27,897 nucleotides of DNA from UBA3775 sp964572955 (GCA_964572955.1 CAZNGY010000028.1:1-27897), one strand, 5' to 3'; counted from the first letter of the stretch, positions 1 to 8,206 are shown. Numbers and translations are program-made. Notes: generated from the sequence alone by a model not told the origin.

Positions 1-791
1 TGTTCATGCTCATGCTCCTCTTCATCGTCATGGTGGTGATGATGTCCACAACCGCATGCATGCTCTTCCTCTTCGTCATGGTGGTGGTGATGTCCGCAGC
101 CGCATGCATGCTCTTCCTCTTCGTCATGGTGATGATGATGTCCGCAGCCGCATGCATACTCTTCCATCTCTTCTAACATGTCTGCAAGCAGGCTATTTTC
201 CTGCTCCATGGTTGCCAGAATATCAGCTCCGCTAATCTGCTCCCAAGGAGTAGTGATGATGGTTGCATGGTCGTTATGCTCACGAATCATTTCCACTGCT
301 TTTTCTAATTTTTCCTGTGAAAGCTTGTCCGTACGGCTGAGTATGATCGTATCGGCATATGCAATCTGGTTAATAAAGAATTCTCCAAAGTTTTTGATAT
401 ACATCTTGCACTTTGTTGCATCTACAACAGCAACCTTGCTGTTTAATACTGCGTCCACATCTGTGTCAACGTTTAATACTGCTTTTTCCACATCAGAAAG
501 CTTACCAACACCGCTCGGCTCAATGATGACACGTTCCGGCTTGTAAGTATCGAGTACTTCCTTTAAAGAAGTGCCAAAATCACCTACCAAAGAGCAACAG
601 ATGCAACCGCTGTTCATTTCCTTGATTTCAATACCAGCATCCTTTAAAAAGCCGCCGTCGATACCGATTTCACCAAATTCGTTTTCAATCAGAACCACCT
701 TTGTGTCTGCAAGTGCTTCTTTTAAAAGCTTCTTGATCAGTGTAGTCTTGCCGGCACCTAAAAAACCGGACATAATATCTATTTTTGTCAT
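1..791 (-). CDS. G3E-family (CobW-like) GTPase, putative metallochaperone; partial at left edge
   Basis: The gene reads leftward from an ATG at 791 and runs off the window with its C-terminus missing. AGGAGG lies 8 bases upstream of the start. The protein opens with a P-loop (GFLGAGKT, residues 9-16), has the family CxCC metal site (C63, C65, C66) and an EPSG switch-like motif, and uses SRTD as its base-recognition motif. G3E GTPases deliver metals such as zinc, cobalt or nickel to target proteins. From residue 213 there are three 16-residue repeats of Cys-Gly-Cys, five His and acidic residues, which suggest high-capacity metal binding. The family is clear; the metal and the client are not known from sequence. 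The gene has its own promoter and is separated from rnpB by a terminator. Confidence 0.93.
   Translation of the reverse strand, partial: MTKIDIMSGFLGAGKTTLIKKLLKEALADTKVVLIENEFGEIGIDGGFLKDAGIEIKEMNSGCICCSLVGDFGTSLKEVLDTYKPERVIIEPSGVGKLSDVEKAVLNVDTDVDAVLNSKVAVVDATKCKMYIKNFGEFFINQIAYADTIILSRTDKLSQEKLEKAVEMIREHNDHATIITTPWEQISGADILATMEQENSLLADMLEEMEEYACGCGHHHHHDEEEEHACGCGHHHHHDEEEEHACGCGHHHHHDDEEEHEHE
12..155 (-). repeat. Three 48-bp tandem repeats encoding Cys/His/acidic metal-binding units
   Basis: Read on the minus strand, positions 155-108, 107-60 and 59-12 encode three near-identical 16-residue units. Each contains Ala-Cys-Gly-Cys-Gly, five histidines, Asp and an acidic run. They correspond to residues 213-260 of the CobW-like protein. 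The copies differ mainly at synonymous His codons and by one Glu-to-Asp change. A further His/Glu-rich stretch continues to the left edge. Confidence 0.95.
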
Positions 792-825
792 GTCTGATAC
801 CTCCTAAACATTTTGATTCTAGTAT

Positions 826-854
826 ATATTAAAACTTCTTGCAAGGTAAGTCAA
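826..854 (-). promoter_or_regulatory. Promoter of the CobW-like gene
   Basis: On the minus strand a -35 box TTGACT (854-849) and a -10 box TAATAT (831-826) are separated by 17 bases, upstream of the AGGAGG and ATG of the CobW-like gene. The -10 box matches 4 of 6 consensus bases, so the call is moderate. Confidence 0.6.
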
Positions 855-875
855 GTTAGAGAAAACTTACTTTGC
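841..875. promoter_or_regulatory. Inverted repeat overlapping the CobW promoter; candidate operator
   Basis: GCAAGGTAAGT (841-851) and ACTTACTTTGC (865-875) form an inverted repeat matching at 10 of 11 positions, with a 13-base centre. It covers the -35 box of the CobW-like gene. Its placement suits a repressor site, but it does not match a metal-regulator box that I recognise. Confidence 0.45.
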
Positions 876-887
876 ATCAAAAAGCAA

Positions 888-911
888 AAAACCCACTCGT
901 AAAAGCGGGTT
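888..911 (-). terminator. Rho-independent terminator of rnpB
   Basis: On the minus strand ACCCGC and GTGGGT pair (911-891 region) around a short loop and are followed by a run of six T. It lies just downstream of the RNase P RNA 3' end. Confidence 0.85.
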
Positions 912-916
912 AAATG

Positions 917-1256
917 ATAAAGCAGCCTATAAGCCGGGTTCTGTACATATTACTATGTGATAATCATCTATCTAGTCCTGTCGTCACCGACAGGCTCAAG
1001 CGAACTACCTGAAACAGGTCGGGCAAACCTAACGTTTCTACTTGTTCTTGCTTCGGATGGGGTTTACACGGCTCTTACTGTTACCAGTAAGACGGTGGTC
1101 TCTTACACCACCATTCCACCCTTACCAGGAAAACCTGGCGGTTTCTTTTCTGTTGCACTAGCCTGGGAGTCACCTCCACCGGACGTTATCCGGCACCCTG
1201 CCCTATGAAGCCCGGACTTTCCACACCTAACGGCGCGATCATCCGTACTGCTCGCA
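917..1256 (-). ncRNA. rnpB: RNase P RNA (class A)
   Basis: The catalytic RNA that trims tRNA 5' leaders. On the minus strand the conserved blocks appear in order: GGAAAGTCCGGGCTTCATAG, GGGCAGGGTGCC, AGTGCAACAGAAAAGAAACC, and the 3' segment GAACCCGGCTTATAGGC. The 5' segment GAGCAGT pairs with GCTGCTT near the 3' end to form helix P1, which sets the ends used here; either may be off by a few bases. The block order and the P3/P4 sequence look like the ancestral (A) class. A strong promoter lies upstream and a terminator downstream. Open reading frames across this stretch are not real genes. Confidence 0.96.
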
Positions 1257-1262
1257 AATGTT

Positions 1263-1291
1263 ACTGTATCAGATTGCAGTTGTTTTTGCAA
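1263..1291 (-). promoter_or_regulatory. rnpB promoter
   Basis: On the minus strand TTGCAA (1291-1286) and TACAGT (1268-1263) are separated by exactly 17 bases. The expected transcription start, about 7 bases further on, coincides with the P1 5' end of rnpB near 1256. Confidence 0.8.
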
Positions 1292-1318
1292 ATACTTTTT
1301 TATATTTCATATCTTAAG

Positions 1319-2974
1319 TTACAATTTAAAACAACCTCCTCCTATAAACTCTCTTACAATAGAATTAAGCGGAATTCGGTCTGACGGAACTGCCAGAAAA
1401 TAATCTAAGAACTTAAGAAGTCTCTTTGCCTCTTCATACTCCTTTTCATCCGGTCCGATTTCAAAAAGAAGCGGTTCGGCATATTGTTTAAGCACTCCGA
1501 GCTCATAAATAAGATTAGAGTCAAACGTAACATCTGCCTCTTCCTGGAAAGGAAAAATATATCTTTCCTCTCCCCTTCTCACAGATGGCCACATTGCTAT
1601 CGTTTCTGACGCCTTTGTTCCTCTGGTTCTTGCATCTCTGACGATTCTCCTTATAAGTCTTCCGTCAGTTGTTGCAATTCTGTTGTGTTCATCAACATTA
1701 AGCTGTGTAAGTGCACTTATATATATTTTATATTTTGATTCTGCCGGTATGCCGGGACTCAATTTATCATTTAATCCATGTATACCTTCAATAACTAAGA
1801 TATCATCTTTTCCCAGCTTCAGATAGTTTCCATGATACTCTTTTTTACCGGAAATAAAATTAAATTCCGGTATTTCAACCGTTTCACCGTTCAACAGACT
1901 CATCATATGACGGTTAAAAAGTTCCAAATCAATTGCTTCAAGACATTCAAAATCATATTCGCCATTTTCGTCTTTTGGAGAATCCTCACGATTCTTATAA
2001 TAATTATCTATACCTATGGCATGCGGCTTTAGTCCCACCAGTTTAAGCTGAATTGACAATCTTTGTGAAAAAGTGGTTTTTCCTGATGATGACGGTCCCG
2101 CAATCATTACGAATTTCTTGTTCTTCTCTGATTTTATTTTCTCAGCAATTTCCGCCATTTTCTTTTCCTGGAGTGCCTCAGCCATAAGGACAAGTTCCCC
2201 GATTCTGTTTTGTGTTACTATTTCATTCATTAACCCGATATTGGATGCACCTATCATTCTACTCCAGTAGTTCGACATGTTCAGCGTATTATAAAGCTTC
2301 GGTCTGTCCGTCATTCCGCCTAACACATTCGGATTTCTGTCATCCGGATAGCAGAGAAGAATTCCTTCTTTATATAAACGTACATCAAATACTTTAAGAC
2401 TTCCGGTTCTTACAGGCATATAACCAAAAAAATAATCAGTAAAATTTCCTATACTGTACAGATTAGTAGCTGAGGATCTTCTGAATTTAAAAAGCATATC
2501 CTTATCATTCATACTTATGCTTCTGAAAAACTCACGGGCTGCTACGGTTGATACCGTACTCTTTATAATAGGAAGATTCTCATCCACATATTTTTCCATA
2601 AGAGTCTTAACATACGACACAAATTCTTCATCCGGCCTCATTCCGTATAATTCACAATATGTTGTTCTTCCAAGACCATACTCCACACAGCATCTGCTCA
2701 ATCTGCTTCCGCCTGCTTTATAAACAGCTTTAAGAAAAACCATGAGTATTCCTCGCTCATATGTACTCATTCCCGCCTTTTCTTTTATATCAACCCATTC
2801 CACCGTACACTCCCTGTCAATCATCACATTCAATTCCCGGAGTTGTCCGTTGATTCGGCATAACATCACCGGAACATCCTTTTCCATACCGGAATCCCTA
2901 AGAACATCTTCTGCCGTTACGGGTTTTTCATATTCTATTGTTTTCTCTCCACAGGTAACCCTAAATCTGTTCAT
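1319..2974 (-). CDS. Uridine-kinase-like nucleoside kinase with N-terminal TGS-type domain
   Basis: 551 residues. The N-terminus (about 1-65) resembles the TGS/ThrRS N-terminal ubiquitin-like domain, the middle (about 70-250) resembles the ThrRS second domain, and the C-terminal half is a P-loop kinase of the uridine kinase/phosphoribulokinase type. The P-loop is GPSSSGKT (293-300), followed by a Walker-B-like VIEGIHGLND. By family it would phosphorylate uridine or a related nucleoside; the true substrate is not determined by sequence. GGGAGGGG lies directly before the ATG. It is the last gene of the dgt-dnaG-rpoD-trmK block, 17 bases after trmK. No clear terminator separates it from the rnpB promoter. 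Confidence 0.88.
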   Translation of the reverse strand: MNRFRVTCGEKTIEYEKPVTAEDVLRDSGMEKDVPVMLCRINGQLRELNVMIDRECTVEWVDIKEKAGMSTYERGILMVFLKAVYKAGGSRLSRCCVEYGLGRTTYCELYGMRPDEEFVSYVKTLMEKYVDENLPIIKSTVSTVAAREFFRSISMNDKDMLFKFRRSSATNLYSIGNFTDYFFGYMPVRTGSLKVFDVRLYKEGILLCYPDDRNPNVLGGMTDRPKLYNTLNMSNYWSRMIGASNIGLMNEIVTQNRIGELVLMAEALQEKKMAEIAEKIKSEKNKKFVMIAGPSSSGKTTFSQRLSIQLKLVGLKPHAIGIDNYYKNREDSPKDENGEYDFECLEAIDLELFNRHMMSLLNGETVEIPEFNFISGKKEYHGNYLKLGKDDILVIEGIHGLNDKLSPGIPAESKYKIYISALTQLNVDEHNRIATTDGRLIRRIVRDARTRGTKASETIAMWPSVRRGEERYIFPFQEEADVTFDSNLIYELGVLKQYAEPLLFEIGPDEKEYEEAKRLLKFLDYFLAVPSDRIPLNSIVREFIGGGCFKL

Positions 2975-2991
2975 AAACCCCTCCCATAAAA

Positions 2992-3705
2992 CTATAATCC
3001 TCTCATATATTCAATTGCTTCTTTTATATTACTTTCTTCCTTATAAATATGCTTCAAAGTCTCCTCTATATTCCCCTTACATTCCTCATTTACACGGGCT
3101 CTTATCATTTCAATTTTTTTCTGTCTGTCATTCAGGAAGCTTTTTAATACCGGATTTTGGGATTCAAGAAGATTTTTTCCATATTCAAAAAATATATCAT
3201 GCTCACCGATTGACTCATCCGACAAAACGGCTCTCATGCATGTATAATATTTTCCGTCCTCAAAACACATTTCTTCCTTATTAATATAGTACCCCATGTC
3301 ATTCAAATAATGTCTGACCATTGCAAGATCTGATTGTGGCTGAAGAACAAGACATTTTACCCCTTCAAGTTTTCTTCTCCCGTTTTCCAGAATTCCGCAT
3401 ATGGTTATTCCACCCATACCTGAAATAACTATACAGTCTGCCTCACCCGGTTCAAGTTTGTAAAGCCCGTCAGACAACCTTGTCTCAATTCTGTCTTCCA
3501 AACCGCTTTCTGCTATATTTGCAATTGCCTTTTGCAGCGGACCTTCCCTCAAATCCATTGCAATAGCCCTCCGTGCCACTTTTCTTTCAACTGCATTTAT
3601 TGAAAGATAAGCATGGTCACAACCAATATCTGCCAGCACATTACATGGCTGGCAGAGTGATAAATTCATACTAAGTCTTTTTGATAAAATAAAAGATGTT
3701 TTCAT
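2992..3705 (-). CDS. trmK: tRNA (adenine(22)-N1)-methyltransferase TrmK
   Basis: 237 residues. It is a class I SAM-dependent methyltransferase: the glycine-rich motif I appears as VLADIGCDHAYL near residue 23, after the family-typical SKRLSMN start, and VISGMGG is the later conserved motif. The family methylates N1 of A22 in tRNA. It lies 13 bases downstream of rpoD, the usual Firmicutes arrangement. In many relatives a nif3-like gene follows; here a TGS-kinase follows instead. The C-terminal 60 residues are helical and charged, as is typical of the family. Confidence 0.9.
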   Translation of the reverse strand: MKTSFILSKRLSMNLSLCQPCNVLADIGCDHAYLSINAVERKVARRAIAMDLREGPLQKAIANIAESGLEDRIETRLSDGLYKLEPGEADCIVISGMGGITICGILENGRRKLEGVKCLVLQPQSDLAMVRHYLNDMGYYINKEEMCFEDGKYYTCMRAVLSDESIGEHDIFFEYGKNLLESQNPVLKSFLNDRQKKIEMIRARVNEECKGNIEETLKHIYKEESNIKEAIEYMRGL

Positions 3706-3718
3706 TGCGTTAAGATAT

Positions 3719-4912
3719 CTATTCCTCTAAGTAATCCCGTAATTTACGGCTTCTGCTTGGCTGACGGAGCTTTCTTAATGCTTTTGCCTCAATCTGACGG
3801 ATTCGTTCTCTCGTAACATGGAACTCAGCTCCTACCTCTTCAAGTGTTCTCTGCTTTCCGTCATTTAATCCAAATCTCAGTTCAAGTACTTTTTGTTCTC
3901 TTTCCGAAAGCGTTTCAAGAGCCTCTTTTATCTGCTGTCTCAGCGCTGTCTGTGTTGCCACATCTTCCGGAACAGGCATATTATAATCCTGAACAAAATC
4001 TCCAAGATGTGAATCATCTTCTTCTCCTACCGGAGTTTCCAATGAAACAGGTTCCTGGCTGATTTTTGTAATCTCAGCTACTCTTTCTACTGAGATATTC
4101 ATAAATTCGGCAAGTTCATCTGTTGACGGTTCACGTCCAAGCTGCTGTATTAATTCTCTTTTTGCCTTAATAAGCTTATTTATGTTTTCTACCATGTGAA
4201 CAGGAACACGGATTGTACGTGCCTGGTCTGCTATCGCTCTCGTTATTGCCTGCCTTATCCACCATGTGGCATAAGTCGAAAATTTAAATCCCTTTTCATA
4301 GTCGAACTTTTCTGCCGCTTTGATGAGTCCCAGGTTACCTTCCTGTATCAAATCAAGGAACTGCATTCCTCGTCCGACATATCTCTTGGCTATGCTGACT
4401 ACAAGCCTTAAGTTTGCCTCCTCAAGTCTCCTTTTCGCCTCAACATCACCATTTTGTATTCTTTTTGCAAGCTCAACTTCTTCCTCTGCCGTAAGTAAAG
4501 GTACTTTTCCGATTTCCTTTAAATACATTCTGACCGGATCATCTACGCTTATTCCCTCCGGAACGGAAAGATCTATTTGTGCCAGATTTTCCTCTTCTAT
4601 TTCGTCAAGTCCGCCCATTTCAAGCTTGTCCATTGATTCAATCTTATCAATTCCGGCAAAAAGTTCTTCATCAGAAATATTAGAAAGTTCCTCTAACTCC
4701 TTTTCGTTAATCTCGGATACTGCATTTTCTTTCAGGACATCCACATCATTATCTTCAAGATATCCGTAAATCATATCCATTTGTTCCTTATTCAATTCAA
4801 ATCCGTCAAAAAACTTTTTTACATCCTGATAATCAAGAACGTTTTTCTTTGTCTTTGCGAAATCAAGAATTTCCCCAAGTTTATTCTGAAATGCTACTGT
4901 GTTAATATCCAT
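3719..4912 (-). CDS. rpoD: Primary sigma factor, RNA polymerase sigma-70
   Basis: About 397 residues. Visible parts are an acidic region 1.1, region 1.2 (DPVRMYLKEIGKVPLL), region 2 (DLIQEGNLGLIKAAEKFDY then FSTYATWWIRQAITRAI), region 3 and region 4 with the helix-turn-helix VTRERIRQIEAKALRKLR. Together these mark the housekeeping factor. The first ATG at 4924 has GGAG only two bases away. The second ATG, at 4912, has GGAG spaced by six bases and is chosen, although 4924 stays possible. It lies between dnaG (27 bases upstream) and trmK. The -35/-10 pairs found elsewhere in the window fit this sigma factor. Confidence 0.97.
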   Translation of the reverse strand: MDINTVAFQNKLGEILDFAKTKKNVLDYQDVKKFFDGFELNKEQMDMIYGYLEDNDVDVLKENAVSEINEKELEELSNISDEELFAGIDKIESMDKLEMGGLDEIEEENLAQIDLSVPEGISVDDPVRMYLKEIGKVPLLTAEEEVELAKRIQNGDVEAKRRLEEANLRLVVSIAKRYVGRGMQFLDLIQEGNLGLIKAAEKFDYEKGFKFSTYATWWIRQAITRAIADQARTIRVPVHMVENINKLIKAKRELIQQLGREPSTDELAEFMNISVERVAEITKISQEPVSLETPVGEEDDSHLGDFVQDYNMPVPEDVATQTALRQQIKEALETLSEREQKVLELRFGLNDGKQRTLEEVGAEFHVTRERIRQIEAKALRKLRQPSRSRKLRDYLEE

Positions 4913-4939
4913 ATCAATCTCCATTTCTCCGCAGAATCT

Positions 4940-6748
4940 CTAATGTTCTTTTAATCTCCTCTGAATTATATCTGACAGCCTCCCCAGCTTCTTTTTGTCT
5001 TCCATTGTTCTGACAAGAAGCTTACCATCACTCTCTTCCGATGCCTTTTGCATGTTTCTCCTGACAGATATTTCCTTTAATCTTGTCACTGCATCCGCAA
5101 AAGCCTTGTCAAGCATTTTGTCATCACTCATCTGAAGCCATAAATCCGTCTGGAATAAATCTGATGCCACCGTCTGTTCCTCAGGTGTAACAAATCTGTT
5201 TACAACCGCTGCCGGATTAATTTCCCTCTTTTCTCTCTTCCTTTTATATACCTCCTTGGCAACTTCTCCCGGAACCCCCTCCTGAAAATCATCTTCACAA
5301 AGATACTCTCCAAGAATCTCCAGGTATTTTTCATTTTCAACAGCCCATGTAAGAACAAGACTTTCACATTCCATTCTGTCTTTATCATAGACTGAGCTTT
5401 TATTTTCCTTCTTAACCTCTCGGTTTATATAATTATCGTTATCATTGTTTTTATTGTCAATTCCTAAAGCCAGTCTGTTTACTCTTTGCCTAAAACTCTC
5501 AAGCGTCACATCATATCTTTTGGCAATTACCGCCATATACGTATTGCGCTCTAACTCATCCGGATAATCAAGCATTTTCCCTGCAAGCTGTTTTAAAAGC
5601 ATGTTCTTTTCATCTGCCGATAAAAGATCATAACTTTTTTCCATGCATTCTAGTTCAAATTCAAATCCCGGAGTTGCCCCCTCAATCCTTTTTTCAAACT
5701 CTTCCTTTCCCAAAGCTTTTATAAATTCATCAGGGTCCTTATACGGTGTCAATCTGAGAACCTTTGCACTTATTCCTGCCGCCCTTAAAATAGGAATCGC
5801 CCTCAATGCTGCCTTTGTTCCTGCTCCGTCACTGTCATATGAAATAATCACTCTCTGCGAATATCTTGACATTAATCTTGCCTGCAGCCCGGTAAGTGCC
5901 GTACCCAGACTCGCAACTGCATTATCGAATCCGGCCTGATGCAGAGCTATTACATCCATATATCCTTCACACAGCAAAAGATATCCTGCCCGCGATTTTC
6001 TGGCAATATTCATTGCATACAGATTACGGCTTTTATCAAATATTTCAGTTTCTGCCGAGTTAAGATATTTTGGCTCTCCATCTCCCATAACTCTTCCGCC
6101 AAATGCAATTACTCTGTTGTTTATATCCATTATCGGAAACATGACACGGTTCCAAAACTTATCATAAGCTCCGTTTCTTTCACTATATCCGAATATTCCG
6201 GAAGCTTTGAGTATTTCACTGTCATAGCCTTCCTGTCTCAGCATTTCATAGAGTTCCGAACCGGATTTTTTTGAATATCCCAATCCGAACCGCAGAATTA
6301 TCTCATCGGAAAGATTTCTGTTTTTCAGATATTCATAACCAACGCTTCCTTCGGCAGTCCTCAGTGTCTTATGATAAAAAACCGCTGTTTTTTTGTATAT
6401 GTCCATCAGATTTTTCTTTCTTCTGGCATAATTTTGCTTTTCTTCAGAAAACTCTGCCTCCGGCAATTCTACTCCGCTTCTGTCCGCCAGCAGCTTAAGT
6501 GCTTCCGGAAATGACATGCTTTCGTATTCCATTATGAATGTAATTACATTACCGGCTTTACCGCATCCAAAACATTTATATATCTGTCTGGCAGGATTTA
6601 CGCTGAACGAAGGAGTTTTTTCATTATGAAACGGACAAAGTCCCTGATAATTGCTTCCTCTTCTGTTCAGCTTTATATATGAACCGATTACATCAGCAAT
6701 ATCATTTTTTCTTCTTACCTCTTCTATTATCTCTTCGGGATAAAACAT
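4940..6748 (-). CDS. dnaG: DNA primase
   Basis: 602 residues, the normal size. An N-terminal CHC2 zinc finger (C38, H41, C59, C62) is followed by the catalytic core with the Toprim motifs (E261 in CEGYMD, DSDGAG at 305-310) and a C-terminal region that would bind the replicative helicase. It makes RNA primers at the replication fork. GGAGG precedes the ATG. It sits between dgt and rpoD, the macromolecular-synthesis arrangement, which couples replication and transcription genes. Confidence 0.97.
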   Translation of the reverse strand: MFYPEEIIEEVRRKNDIADVIGSYIKLNRRGSNYQGLCPFHNEKTPSFSVNPARQIYKCFGCGKAGNVITFIMEYESMSFPEALKLLADRSGVELPEAEFSEEKQNYARRKKNLMDIYKKTAVFYHKTLRTAEGSVGYEYLKNRNLSDEIILRFGLGYSKKSGSELYEMLRQEGYDSEILKASGIFGYSERNGAYDKFWNRVMFPIMDINNRVIAFGGRVMGDGEPKYLNSAETEIFDKSRNLYAMNIARKSRAGYLLLCEGYMDVIALHQAGFDNAVASLGTALTGLQARLMSRYSQRVIISYDSDGAGTKAALRAIPILRAAGISAKVLRLTPYKDPDEFIKALGKEEFEKRIEGATPGFEFELECMEKSYDLLSADEKNMLLKQLAGKMLDYPDELERNTYMAVIAKRYDVTLESFRQRVNRLALGIDNKNNDNDNYINREVKKENKSSVYDKDRMECESLVLTWAVENEKYLEILGEYLCEDDFQEGVPGEVAKEVYKRKREKREINPAAVVNRFVTPEEQTVASDLFQTDLWLQMSDDKMLDKAFADAVTRLKEISVRRNMQKASEESDGKLLVRTMEDKKKLGRLSDIIQRRLKEH

Positions 6749-6796
6749 ATCGCCCTCCGTCGCCTACTGATACCACCTGCATCTGAAACCGTTTTA

Positions 6797-7816
6797 TCAG
6801 TATTTCCACGCTTTCGGTATCATTATATCCGTATATGTTGAAACAAAGTACTTATCCGTCATGCCCGCAATATAATCACAGACTGCCATTTCAAGTCCCT
6901 CGTTTCTTATATGTATATTATTATGAAATTCTTCCGGTATCATTTCCGGATTATTCATATAATAATCAAACATCTGACAAATCATTGATTCTGCCTTATG
7001 CTCTTCACCTTTTGCAACAGGATTTGTATATACATTTTCAAACATCCAATTGCGAAGCCCCAGCATTGCTTCCCTGTATTCTTCAGTCATGGAAACATCC
7101 GGTTTGTCAAATGAGTTCATTATTATATTATGTATCGCTGAATTAAGTCTGTCTCTGAGACACGACCCCATCAGATCCGTATAACGTGACGGAATATCAC
7201 TTTCTTTTATTATTCCGGCCCTTACTGCATCGTCTATATCATGATTTACATAAGCAATTTTATCTGACATTTGTACAATCTTTCCTTCAAGTGTCGCCGG
7301 ATGCCCCGATGTTTGGTGATTTTTTATTCCGTCTATAACTTCCCACGAAAGGTTTAATCCCCTTCCGTGCTTTTCAAGAAATTCAACAACCCTTATACTT
7401 TGTAAGTGATGTTTAAACCCCTTTGAACATACACTGTTCAATGCACGTTCACCGGCATGACCGAAAGGGGTGTGTCCTAAATCATGTGCCAATGCTGTTG
7501 CTTCAACCAAATCCTCATTCAGTTTCAATGCTCTGGCAATTGACCTTGATATCTGTGCCACTTCCAGAGTATGGGTTAATCTGGTTCTGTAATGATCCCC
7601 TTCCGGTGTAAGAAAAACCTGTGTTTTGTCTTTCAGTCTTCTAAAAGCTTTTGAATGAATAATTCTGTCACGGTCTCTTTGGTATGCCGGACGGATATCA
7701 CAGGGTTTTTCATCCCGTCCACGTCCTTTTGAACAGTCTGAAAAAGACGCGTATTCACTAAACAGCAGATGTTCCCTTTGTTCAAGCATCTGTCTGATTC
7801 TGTAATCTGATTCCAT
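6797..7816 (-). CDS. dgt: dGTPase-like HD-domain triphosphohydrolase
   Basis: About 339 residues. The HD-domain metal site is clear: RLTHTLEV, then AHDLGHTPFGHAGE, with a further NHQTSG segment. Family members hydrolyse dGTP or other dNTPs to the nucleoside and triphosphate. The start is set at the ATG at 7816, which has GGAG six bases upstream; the ATG at 7822 overlaps that GGAG and is unlikely. This is the short Firmicutes form (about 340 residues), which lies upstream of dnaG in many Clostridia. It is the first gene of the block and has a promoter and a leader of roughly 150 bases. Confidence 0.92.
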   Translation of the reverse strand: MESDYRIRQMLEQREHLLFSEYASFSDCSKGRGRDEKPCDIRPAYQRDRDRIIHSKAFRRLKDKTQVFLTPEGDHYRTRLTHTLEVAQISRSIARALKLNEDLVEATALAHDLGHTPFGHAGERALNSVCSKGFKHHLQSIRVVEFLEKHGRGLNLSWEVIDGIKNHQTSGHPATLEGKIVQMSDKIAYVNHDIDDAVRAGIIKESDIPSRYTDLMGSCLRDRLNSAIHNIIMNSFDKPDVSMTEEYREAMLGLRNWMFENVYTNPVAKGEEHKAESMICQMFDYYMNNPEMIPEEFHNNIHIRNEGLEMAVCDYIAGMTDKYFVSTYTDIMIPKAWKY

Positions 7817-7885
7817 AAACATCTCCGCTTATGCTTTTATTTCAGTCGGACATTTAAAATCCGATTTTCTGTCTGCTCTTAATCA

Positions 7886-7901
7886 AACAGTTTTAACTGT
7901 T
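7886..7901. promoter_or_regulatory. Palindrome in dgt leader
   Basis: AACAGTT-TT-AACTGTT is a perfect inverted repeat with 7-bp arms. It lies between the predicted dgt promoter and the gene. Function is unknown; it could be a protein site or a small hairpin. Confidence 0.4.
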
Positions 7902-7971
7902 ATCCGGCTTGTACACAGCCCGATATTCCAGCTTTTAAACCTTCGGCACTTATGCACAAAAACCCAATTTC

Positions 7972-8000
7972 ATAATACTCTTTTTTCGCATAAAAGTAAA
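7972..8000 (-). promoter_or_regulatory. Candidate promoter of the dgt-dnaG-rpoD block
   Basis: On the minus strand TTTACT (8000-7995) and TATTAT (7977-7972) have a 17-base spacer. An alternative -10 (TATAAT, further upstream) lacks a good -35 partner. Confidence 0.5.
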
Positions 8001-8054
8001 GACAATATTATATCCGAAACTCAGCTGTAATCGCATCTTTTGACATATTTTCGG

Positions 8055-8082
8055 CATAATGAAATTCTTATCTTTCATTATG
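8055..8082. promoter_or_regulatory. Perfect 10-bp inverted repeat, candidate operator
   Basis: CATAATGAAA (8055-8064) and TTTCATTATG (8073-8082) are exact inverse complements with an 8-base centre. They lie between the two divergent promoters. There is no T-run on either side, so a protein binding site is more likely than a terminator. Confidence 0.5.
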
Positions 8083-8110
8083 ACATAATAATCATCTTTG
8101 CCTGCTAAAC

Positions 8111-8131
8111 CTTTATTAAGTCTTTATTAAG
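8111..8131 (+). promoter_or_regulatory. Direct repeats at 11-bp period upstream of the FHA-FtsW promoter
   Basis: CTTTATTAAG occurs at 8111-8120 and again at 8122-8131, one helical turn apart and just upstream of the -35 box. This layout is typical of OmpR/PhoB-family response-regulator sites; the regulator itself is not in the window. Confidence 0.5.
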
Positions 8132-8145
8132 CCTTGCCTATTCTC

Positions 8146-8174
8146 TTGCCTGATATGTTTAAAATTGCTATAAT
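8146..8174 (+). promoter_or_regulatory. Promoter of the FHA-FtsW / PBP operon
   Basis: TTGCCT (8146-8151) and a consensus TATAAT (8169-8174) are spaced by 17 bases. The gene's GGAGG is at 8197-8201 and its ATG at 8207. Confidence 0.85.
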
Positions 8175-8206
8175 TATTATTCAAATATGTTTTAACGGAG
8201 GCATAT

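Larger units (their letters stand above)
7817..8206. other. Intergenic regulatory region between dgt and the FHA-FtsW gene
   Basis: About 390 bases without a convincing gene. It holds divergent promoters for dgt and the FHA-FtsW gene, a perfect 10-bp inverted repeat (8055-8082), a palindrome (7886-7901) in the dgt leader, and two 10-base direct repeats (8111-8131) upstream of the ftsW-like promoter. A 42-codon frame on the minus strand (about 8081-7953) has no ribosome binding site and is not called. Confidence 0.7.

Noticed and set aside
12..155. Short repeats that might look like a CRISPR array
   Set aside because: The copies are directly adjacent without spacers and keep one reading frame of the CobW-like protein.
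957..1291. Open reading frames on both strands across 957-1291
   Set aside because: They lie inside the RNase P RNA and its promoter; the conserved RNA blocks explain the sequence.
7953..8081. 42-codon frame on the minus strand in the dgt/ftsW gap
   Set aside because: No ribosome binding site, it covers the predicted dgt promoter, and its start falls in an inverted repeat.
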